NCBI GenBank assembly: GCA_002413395.1
Contig: DHWX01000081.1
Span: 62,989-73,532 of the forward strand
DNA from: Polaromonas sp. UBA5171
GTDB lineage: Bacteria; Pseudomonadota; Gammaproteobacteria; Burkholderiales; Burkholderiaceae_C
DNA: 10,544 nucleotides
Direction of reading: 5' to 3'
The translations under genes were made by a program, and so were the position numbers. The notes beneath the pieces were generated by a model. The model saw only the letters and a program-made list of their open reading frames with translations. It was not told where the DNA came from and ran no database searches. Positions 1-4,610 of the stretch are shown here, one piece after another. Numbering within the stretch: the stretch's first letter is position 1; each line of letters starts with the position of its first letter.

Positions 1-433
1 ACTTGCCGCCGGCATGCAGTTCGGTCAGTGCAATCTCGGCGGCAGAGCGCTTCGGCTCGTGCTTGTCATCCATCTTCACACCGGTTGGAATGCCACGCCC
101 GTTATCAACCACGCTGACCGAGTTATCAGTGTGAATGGTGACAACAATGTCATCGCAGTGACCGGCCAGTGATTCGTCGATGGAGTTGTCGACCACCTCA
201 AACACCAGGTGGTGCAGGCCGGTGCCGTCAGACGTGTCACCTATGTACATACCAGGCCGTTTACGCACGGCTTCCAGACCTTCCAGAATCTGGATCGAGC
301 CTTCACCATAAGCTTCCGATGCGCCTGCCTGATTGGCGTCTATTTTTGGTTGAAAATTAGAGCTTCCCTCGCCAGCAGCACCATTATTGACGTGCACTTG
401 ATCAATGTCGTTCGGTTTGTTTTCTTCAGTCAT
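1..433 (-). CDS. gyrB: DNA gyrase subunit B, N-terminal part (cut by the window edge)
   Basis: GyrB is the ATPase subunit of DNA gyrase, which introduces negative supercoils and relieves torsion ahead of replication forks. The first 144 residues are visible. They carry the GHKL ATPase start: GLEAVRKRPGMYIG at about 52-65, the EVVDNSIDE helix at 79-87 (E79 and N83 match the catalytic Glu and Mg-binding Asn of E. coli GyrB), and VVDNGRGIP at 108-116, which binds the nucleotide. The window stops just after HAGGK. The start ATG at 431-433 is preceded by an AGAAG that could serve as a ribosome binding site. About 37 residues precede the position where E. coli GyrB begins its matching segment; they are polar, low in complexity and probably disordered. 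It lies downstream of dnaN on the same strand with a 114-base gap. ParE is the alternative, but the position next to dnaN and the motif style favour GyrB. Confidence 0.97.
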   Translation of the reverse strand, partial: MTEENKPNDIDQVHVNNGAAGEGSSNFQPKIDANQAGASEAYGEGSIQILEGLEAVRKRPGMYIGDTSDGTGLHHLVFEVVDNSIDESLAGHCDDIVVTIHTDNSVSVVDNGRGIPTGVKMDDKHEPKRSAAEIALTELHAGGK

Positions 434-471
434 GGGCCGCTTCTGGTAATTTCTTCAATCTCTTGAATGAC

Positions 472-497
472 CAAACCCGCGAATCTTCGCGGGTTTG
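472..497 (-). terminator. Strong stem-loop between dnaN and gyrB
   Basis: A perfect 12-bp inverted repeat (CAAACCCGCGAA, 2-base spacer, TTCGCGGGTTTG) lies about 50 bases past the dnaN stop and about 40 bases before the gyrB start. Read on the minus strand, the stem ends in TTTG and has no long U run, so it could be a weak or partial terminator or an mRNA processing/stability element. The plus strand has the same stem but no gene there to terminate. The stem is certain; its function is inferred from position. Confidence 0.55.
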
Positions 498-547
498 TTG
501 GTAGCTTCTGGCGCGCTGCGCGCGATCGCTTTACGGTTCGATCCGCG

Positions 548-1654
548 TCAAATACGCATGGGCATCACCACATATTTAAAGGCTGCGTCGTCGGGAATAG
601 TGAGCAGCGCGGAACTATTGGAATCGGCCAGTTCGACCTTCACCATGTCCTGCTCCATATTGGTGAGCGCATCAATCAGGTAAGTCACGTTGAAGCCAAT
701 TTCTATGGGGTCACCGCTGTAGTCAATATCAAGCTCATCGACGGCCTCTTCCTGTTCGGCATTATTGGACGCCACGCGCAATGTTCCAGGTTCAATATTC
801 AGCCGCACACCCTTGAACTTTTCACTGGTGAGAATAGCTGTGCGCTGCAGACTGGCCAGCAGGGGAACACGGCCCAGCGTGATGATGTTTTTGTGGTTCT
901 TGGGAATTACGCGGTTGTAGTCAGGAAATTTTCCTTCGACCAGCTTGGTCACAAACTCCATGCCTTCAAAGCTGAAGCGGGCCTGGTTGCCGGCAAACTG
1001 CATCTCGATGGCTCCCTCCTTGTCGTTGAGCAGGCGCTGCATTTCCAGCACCGTCTTGCGCGGCAGGATCACTTCCTGCTTGGGTACTTCAACATCAAGC
1101 GTGGCCGACGAATATGCCAGCCGGTGGCCGTCAGTAGACACCAGGCTCAACTGCTTGCCTTCCGCCACAAACAGGATACCGTTGAGGTAATAACGGATGT
1201 CGTGCACTGCCATGGCAAAAGAGACCTGGCTAAGCAACAGCTTGAGCGTCTTCTGCGGTACCGAAAAGCTCGGGCCAAAGTTGGCTGCTTCCTGCACCAG
1301 CGGAAAGTCTTCAGCAGGCATTGTCTGCAGTGTGAAGCGGCTTTTCCCGCCTTTTAAAATCAGCTTGTTCTGGGCTGATTCCAGCGACACCGTCTGGTCG
1401 CTGGGCATGGAACGCAGGATATCGATGAGTTTGCGGGCACCCACCGTGGTTGTAAAGTCACCCGCGTCACCGCCAAGATCGGCGGTGGTGCGAATCTGGA
1501 TTTCAAGATCGCTGGTGGTGAACTGCAATTGTGTTCCGGTTTTGCGAATCAGCACGTTGGCCAGAATCGGTAAGGTGTGCCTGCGCTCCACGATACCAGC
1601 AACCGATTGCAGCACTGATAAAAATTTTTCTTGAGTGGCTTTCAGAACGATCAT
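548..1654 (-). CDS. dnaN: DNA polymerase III beta subunit (sliding clamp)
   Basis: DnaN forms the ring-shaped dimer that encircles DNA and tethers DNA polymerase III and other clamp-binding proteins. The 368-residue product matches the usual length (366 in E. coli). The start MIVLKATQEKFLSVLQSVAGIVERRHTLPILANVL is typical, as is the end YVVMPMRI, equivalent to the E. coli clamp tail VVMPMRL that forms part of the hydrophobic peptide-binding pocket. The middle holds the expected three-domain fold, for example GLRRVV-like segments replaced here by FAMAVHDIRYYLNGILF and a LVSTDGHRLAY segment. The ATG at 1652-1654 follows a good ribosome binding site (AGAGGAAG on the minus strand). It sits between dnaA, 244 bases upstream, and gyrB. 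No frameshift or truncation is seen. Confidence 0.99.
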   Translation of the reverse strand: MIVLKATQEKFLSVLQSVAGIVERRHTLPILANVLIRKTGTQLQFTTSDLEIQIRTTADLGGDAGDFTTTVGARKLIDILRSMPSDQTVSLESAQNKLILKGGKSRFTLQTMPAEDFPLVQEAANFGPSFSVPQKTLKLLLSQVSFAMAVHDIRYYLNGILFVAEGKQLSLVSTDGHRLAYSSATLDVEVPKQEVILPRKTVLEMQRLLNDKEGAIEMQFAGNQARFSFEGMEFVTKLVEGKFPDYNRVIPKNHKNIITLGRVPLLASLQRTAILTSEKFKGVRLNIEPGTLRVASNNAEQEEAVDELDIDYSGDPIEIGFNVTYLIDALTNMEQDMVKVELADSNSSALLTIPDDAAFKYVVMPMRI

Positions 1655-1722
1655 GTCTTCCTCTGTATTTATCTTTAATACTTTAATTCAAGATAGTAGT
1701 AGTGATAAGGGCTGGCCAAATC

Positions 1723-1731
1723 TGTGGATAG
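1723..1731 (-). promoter_or_regulatory. DnaA box, one mismatch (CTATCCACA)
   Basis: The minus strand reads CTATCCACA, differing from the consensus TTATCCACA only at the first base. It lies in the dnaA-dnaN gap next to the AT-rich stretch. Confidence 0.55.
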
Positions 1732-1817
1732 CACTATTTTTTCTTTTTTAATCAATCACTTAGTGGTTGTTTAAGCTTGTGTTTAGGCAACCTTGAAGGG
1801 TCTTGCCAGACATGAAC

Positions 1818-1870
1818 AACTTTTGATTGTCATCTTCTTCTGTGGATAAGTCATGGTTTATTCAAAAGTT
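1818..1870. repeat. 9-bp inverted repeat around the central DnaA box
   Basis: AACTTTTGA (1818-1826) and TCAAAAGTT (1862-1870) are exact reverse complements separated by 35 bases. The midpoint (about 1844) falls inside the perfect DnaA box at 1841-1849. The right arm overlaps the next DnaA-like box. Function is unknown; a role in origin architecture is an inference. Confidence 0.6.
1841..1849 (-). promoter_or_regulatory. DnaA box, perfect (TTATCCACA)
   Basis: The minus strand reads the consensus TTATCCACA exactly. It lies at the centre of an inverted repeat (AACTTTTGA at 1818-1826 and TCAAAAGTT at 1862-1870). Confidence 0.8.
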
Positions 1871-1899
1871 ATCCCCACCCTTTTAAAAACAGATAACTT
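1866..1899. repeat. 8-bp inverted repeat just past the dnaA stop
   Basis: AAGTTATC (1866-1873) and GATAACTT (1892-1899) are exact reverse complements with an 18-base spacer. The right arm ends on the dnaA stop codon (1899-1901 on the plus strand). In a dnaA transcript the stem would be followed by a short U run, so it may be a weak terminator, or simply part of the origin. Its left arm overlaps the right arm of the repeat spanning 1818-1870, so the two structures cannot form together. Confidence 0.5.
1869..1877 (+). promoter_or_regulatory. DnaA box, one mismatch (TTATCCCCA)
   Basis: TTATCCCCA differs from TTATCCACA at one inner position. It is 19 bases past the perfect box, in opposite orientation, and overlaps an arm of each of the two local inverted repeats. 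Confidence 0.5.
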
Positions 1900-3293
1900 C
1901 AACCTTTCAGGGTTTGTTCCAGGACATGCAGTTGCTGATTGAGTTCAGTCATCTGCTGGCGCTCCGCGGACATCTTTCGCACGGCATGCAGCACCGTGGT
2001 GTGGTCGCGACCGCCAAACAGTTCACCGATCTCGGGCAGGCTCTTCTGCGTGAGTTCCTTGGCCAGGTACATGGCAATCTGGCGCGGCCGGGCAATGCTG
2101 GCAGGCCTTTTCTTGGAATACATGTCGGCGACCTTGATCTTGTAATAGTCGGCTACCGTTTTCTGGATGTTTTCAACGGAAATCTGCCGGTTTTGAATGG
2201 ATAGCAGGTCGCGCAGGGCTTCCCTGGCAAGCTGGATCGAGATTTCCTTGAGGTTGAAACGCGAATAAGCCAGGATTTTACGCAGCGCGCCTTCCAGTTC
2301 ACGCACATTGGAGCGAACATTCTTGGCAACAAAAAACGCCACCTCCTCTGGCATGACTGCACTCTCGGCTTCTGCCTTACGGATCAGAATAGCCACACGC
2401 ATTTCGAGTTCAGGCGGTTCAATAGCCACCGTCAGGCCGGAGTCAAAGCGTGAGATCAGGCGTTCATGAATGTCTGTCAACCCCTTGGGATAGGTGTCGC
2501 TGGTCATCACAATATGCGACTTTTTGGTCAGCAAGGCCTCAAAGGCATTGAAGAACTCTTCCTGCGTCCGGTCCTTGTTGGCCAAAAACTGCACGTCGTC
2601 TATCAGTAGTAAATCAAGGGAGTGATAACGCTCCTTGAACTCATCAAAAGTCTTGCGCTGGTAGGCTTTAACCACATCCGAAACGAATTGTTCAGCATGG
2701 ATATAGAGAACTTTGGTTGCCGGGTTGTCAGCCAGTAATTTATTACCAATGGCGTGCATTAAATGTGTCTTACCCAAACCGACGCCGCCATAGATAAAAA
2801 GCGGGTTGTAAAGCTGACCCAGGCTACTGGCCACATGAAGCGCCGCGGCGCGCCCCATACGGTTGGCGGTGCCTTCAATCAGGGTGTCAAAGGTCAGAGC
2901 AGTATTGAGACGGTTTTTGAACGGTGAGCCGGTATTTTCTTCAGGTAGACCCAAACTAACTGACTCCGCAACACCTGCACCTTCAAATTTTCTGATTAAC
3001 GGAGTTGATCTTAAAACCGTCTCTCGGGTAGTGAGTGCTAACTCAAGATGTATATTCTGACCTGATATTTTTTCCAGCAGGGCAGAAATACGGCCCCCAT
3101 ACTGGGCCCGGACCCAGTCCAGCTTGAAGCGATTACCAACCTGCACGGTGACTTTTGACAGGTCAGCGGCCACATGGACTATCAGCGGGCGAATCCAGGT
3201 GTTGAACTGCTGTTCGGGCAGTTCCTGGGCCAGATGATCAACACAGGTTTGCCACAAGTCGTGCCCAGGACCCTGAATGGAAGCCTCGTTCAT
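1899..3293 (-). CDS. dnaA: Chromosomal replication initiator protein DnaA
   Basis: DnaA binds DnaA boxes at oriC as an ATP complex, opens the duplex and loads the DnaB helicase. The 464-residue product has the full family layout. The N-terminal domain I (about 10-90) contains LPEQQFNTWIRPL. A short linker follows at about 90-130. The AAA+ domain has Walker A GGVGLGKTH (169-177), Walker B LLLIDDVQF (228-236), sensor I near MTSD (263-266) and sensor II RSNVRELEGAL (327-337). The C-terminal DNA-binding domain ends with the signature GGRDHTTVLHAVRKM (427-441). The ATG at 3291-3293 fits the family start; no good Shine-Dalgarno is seen. A DnaA box overlies the likely promoter -35, so autoregulation is plausible. 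It is transcribed away from rpmH. Linker domain II is short, which accounts for a length near 464. Confidence 0.99.
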   Translation of the reverse strand: MNEASIQGPGHDLWQTCVDHLAQELPEQQFNTWIRPLIVHVAADLSKVTVQVGNRFKLDWVRAQYGGRISALLEKISGQNIHLELALTTRETVLRSTPLIRKFEGAGVAESVSLGLPEENTGSPFKNRLNTALTFDTLIEGTANRMGRAAALHVASSLGQLYNPLFIYGGVGLGKTHLMHAIGNKLLADNPATKVLYIHAEQFVSDVVKAYQRKTFDEFKERYHSLDLLLIDDVQFLANKDRTQEEFFNAFEALLTKKSHIVMTSDTYPKGLTDIHERLISRFDSGLTVAIEPPELEMRVAILIRKAEAESAVMPEEVAFFVAKNVRSNVRELEGALRKILAYSRFNLKEISIQLAREALRDLLSIQNRQISVENIQKTVADYYKIKVADMYSKKRPASIARPRQIAMYLAKELTQKSLPEIGELFGGRDHTTVLHAVRKMSAERQQMTELNQQLHVLEQTLKG

Positions 3294-3339
3294 GACAGGT
3301 GGAGACGGGCTGCCTGCGGAAAAATGGCGCGCATCGGCT

Positions 3340-3348
3340 TGTGGATAT
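3340..3348 (-). promoter_or_regulatory. DnaA box, one mismatch (ATATCCACA)
   Basis: The minus strand reads ATATCCACA, one base from consensus, in the dnaA 5' untranslated region about 47 bases before the start codon and next to an AT-rich run (TTGTTAATTTT). Confidence 0.5.
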
Positions 3349-3369
3349 TGTTAATTTTCAGCACGCACA

Positions 3370-3399
3370 ATTGTAGTCTGGACGATGAGTTATCCACAA
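3370..3399 (-). promoter_or_regulatory. Probable dnaA promoter
   Basis: On the minus strand, TTGTGG (plus positions 3394-3399) and TACAAT (3370-3375) are separated by 18 bases, an acceptable sigma-70 type pair. The -35 is part of the perfect DnaA box, so bound DnaA would block RNA polymerase. This is an inference from sequence match only. Confidence 0.45.
3390..3398 (+). promoter_or_regulatory. DnaA box, perfect (TTATCCACA)
   Basis: TTATCCACA matches the consensus exactly, about 97 bases before the dnaA start, and overlaps the proposed dnaA -35 element. Confidence 0.8.
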
Positions 3400-3476
3400 A
3401 AAAGTATCGGGGGTTCACCTATTTCCAAGTGGGCTCCAGACCTTTTGGTTATTTCCTGTTCATGAAAGTTAACTTG

Positions 3477-3504
3477 TTGCCGCCGCCAGAAAATCTGCGA
3501 TAAT
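3477..3504 (+). promoter_or_regulatory. Probable rpmH operon promoter
   Basis: TTGCCG (3477-3482) and GATAAT (3499-3504) are 16 bases apart; TTGTTG at 3474-3479 is an alternative -35 at 19 bases. The -10 is close to consensus. Transcription from here would give a leader of about 185 nt before rpmH and could serve rpmH-rnpA-yidD-yidC. Confidence 0.5.
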
Positions 3505-3570
3505 TGCGGGTTTCCCTGATTCGTTGCGGATTAACGCCACCAGCATTGCCCTACCGGCGAGATCACTTCA

Positions 3571-3681
3571 ATGATCCATCACCTGGGTGCAGCCAGCCGG
3601 TGCGTTGTCCTGCGGCTTTGTCTGGCAGGCTGTGTTGTGCAGCGACCGGGCGGATTTGAATTACTCCGGGAAGTTTTATAG
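3571..3681 (+). CDS. Possible 36-residue leader reading frame upstream of rpmH (doubtful)
   Basis: An ATG at 3571 opens 36 codons (MIHHLGAASRCVVLRLCLAG..., ending FELLREVL) that stop with TAG at 3679-3681, 15 bases before the rpmH start. The middle is hydrophobic with three cysteines. The Shine-Dalgarno is weak (GAGAT at 3559-3563 at best). I recognise no family. It lies wholly within the proposed rpmH leader, so it could be a leader peptide that couples translation to rpmH, or a chance frame; chance is more likely. Confidence 0.15.
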   Translation: MIHHLGAASRCVVLRLCLAGCVVQRPGGFELLREVL

Positions 3682-3696
3682 CCAGTAGGACTCATC

Positions 3697-3831
3697 ATGA
3701 AACGCACATATCAACCTTCCAAAGTCAAGCGCGCTCGCACACACGGTTTTTTGACACGTATGAAAACACGTGGCGGCCGCGCAGTGATTGCCGCACGTCG
3801 CGCCAAAGGCCGCAAGCGTCTGGCCGTTTAA
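3697..3831 (+). CDS. rpmH: 50S ribosomal protein L34
   Basis: L34 is a small, very basic protein of the large ribosomal subunit. The 44-residue product MKRTYQPSKVKRARTHGFLTRMKTRGGRAVIAARRAKGRKRLAV matches the family from end to end, including the usual MKRTYQPS start, HGF and the RRAKGRKRL tail. The ATG at 3697 follows AGGA (3687-3690) at a spacing of 6. It is the first gene of the rightward cluster, with rnpA 36 bases downstream; this pairing is conserved widely in bacteria. Confidence 0.99.
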   Translation: MKRTYQPSKVKRARTHGFLTRMKTRGGRAVIAARRAKGRKRLAV

Positions 3832-3867
3832 GCCTGCTTCGTGCTCCAAAGCTGACGCTTGGCGCTA

Positions 3868-4278
3868 GTGCAGCGGCTTAAAACCCGATCCCAGTTCCAG
3901 GCAGTCCTTGCTGGTGTCATTATTGCAAGAACGGCGCACTTTGCATTGCACCGCAACGCGCTCAATGCGCCAGCATTGCAAACGCATTCTGGCAAACCTG
4001 ACAAGGCAAGGGCGCTGTTTCCGGTTCAAGACATGTGGATAGGCGCGATGGTTCCCAAACGCTGGGCCAAACAAGCCGTTACGCGAAACACCATCAAAAG
4101 GCAAATCTACGTTGTGTGCGCTGATTTTTCACAGCACTATCCCCAAGCCGCGTTTGTGGTTCGACTGCGGCGTGGTTTTCCACGCTCGGAATTTATCAGC
4201 CCCAGCTCCGGGCAACTCAAGCAGGCGGTCCGCTCGGAAGTGCAGACCTTGCTGCAGGCAGGAGACAGCGCTGCATGA
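3868..4278 (+). CDS. rnpA: Ribonuclease P protein component
   Basis: RnpA is the protein cofactor of RNase P and helps the catalytic RNA bind and cut the 5' leader of precursor tRNAs. The 136-residue product begins MQRLKTRSQFQAVLAG, a usual family start, and has the basic core GAMVPKRWAKQAVTRNTIKRQIY (about 59-81). The conserved RNR-type motif reads RNTIKR at 73-78, with Thr in place of the common basic residue; this may be normal in the lineage. The start is taken as GTG at 3868 because it gives the family MQRLK start. A TTG at 3859 would add MAL, and an in-frame TGA at 3853-3855 excludes anything longer. No ATG fits and no clear Shine-Dalgarno is present, so translation may be coupled to rpmH. 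A linker of about 20 residues (35-55) separates the first strands. The stop overlaps the yidD start (ATGA at 4275-4278). Confidence 0.95.
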   Translation: MQRLKTRSQFQAVLAGVIIARTAHFALHRNALNAPALQTHSGKPDKARALFPVQDMWIGAMVPKRWAKQAVTRNTIKRQIYVVCADFSQHYPQAAFVVRLRRGFPRSEFISPSSGQLKQAVRSEVQTLLQAGDSAA

Positions 4279-4610
4279 ACCCCACTGCCCGCTCGATCAT
4301 GACCGCGTTGCCGCGGCTGCCTCAAACCATGCTGATCGGCCTGGTGAAAGGCTACCGCCTGTTGCTCAGCCCCTGGCTGGGCTCGGCTTGCCGGTTTGAA
4401 CCGAGCTGCTCGGCGTACTCGTTGCAGGCGCTCCAGCAGCATGGAGCAGCCACCGGAAGCTACCTGACATTGCGCCGCCTGACGCGTTGCCACCCCTGGT
4501 GCGACGGCGGGCACGATCCCGTGCCGCAGGCAGCGCCGGCCCTGACTTTTCTTTTTACCCAACGGGTCACGCCCGTGACTTCCACCCCTTCTAAAAAGAC
4601 GCCGTCATGA
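4275..4610 (+). CDS. yidD: Membrane protein insertion efficiency factor YidD
   Basis: YidD is a small membrane-associated protein that improves insertion of inner-membrane proteins through YidC/Sec; its mechanism is not settled. The 111-residue product shows both family signatures: CRFEPSCSAY at 39-48 and RCHPWCDGGHDPVP at 71-84. An amphipathic/hydrophobic segment (about 19-33, MLIGLVKGYRLLLSP) precedes the first. The C-terminal tail (about 95-111) is Thr/Pro/Lys-rich and variable. ATGA overlaps link it to rnpA upstream (4275-4278) and yidC downstream (4607-4610), which implies translational coupling. Confidence 0.97.
   Translation: MNPTARSIMTALPRLPQTMLIGLVKGYRLLLSPWLGSACRFEPSCSAYSLQALQQHGAATGSYLTLRRLTRCHPWCDGGHDPVPQAAPALTFLFTQRVTPVTSTPSKKTPS

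Larger units (their letters stand above)
1655..1898. other. dnaA-dnaN intergenic region, candidate oriC segment
   Basis: These 244 bases contain no gene. They hold three DnaA-box-like sites (one perfect), a T-rich/AT-rich stretch around 1731-1775 that could act as an unwinding element, and two overlapping inverted repeats near 1818-1899. They also must contain any dnaN-proximal promoter; I see no convincing -35/-10 pair. DnaA boxes plus AT-rich DNA next to dnaA are the usual marks of a bacterial origin. Two facts leave the assignment open: boxes also occur on the other side of dnaA, and gene orientation diverges there rather than here. The origin could lie in either segment or use both. Confidence 0.5.
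3294..3696. other. dnaA-rpmH divergent intergenic region (regulatory, possible origin segment)
   Basis: This 403-base stretch separates the leftward replication genes from the rightward rpmH cluster. It contains two DnaA-box-like sites near dnaA, a plausible dnaA promoter, a plausible rpmH promoter near 3477-3504, and a long rpmH leader containing a possible 36-codon reading frame. Gene direction switches here, which is what one expects if forks start in or near this segment and most genes run with the fork. No RNA gene is recognisable. Confidence 0.6.

Noticed and set aside
467..1357. 296-residue plus-strand frame opposite dnaN
   Set aside because: Antisense shadow of the well-supported dnaN gene.
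1698..1709. Additional DnaA box on the minus strand (TTATCACTA)
   Set aside because: At least three mismatches to TTATCCACA.
4034..4042. DnaA-box-like TGTGGATAG inside rnpA
   Set aside because: It encodes the DMWIG residues of RnpA, is isolated from the other boxes and has one mismatch; a chance match is likely.
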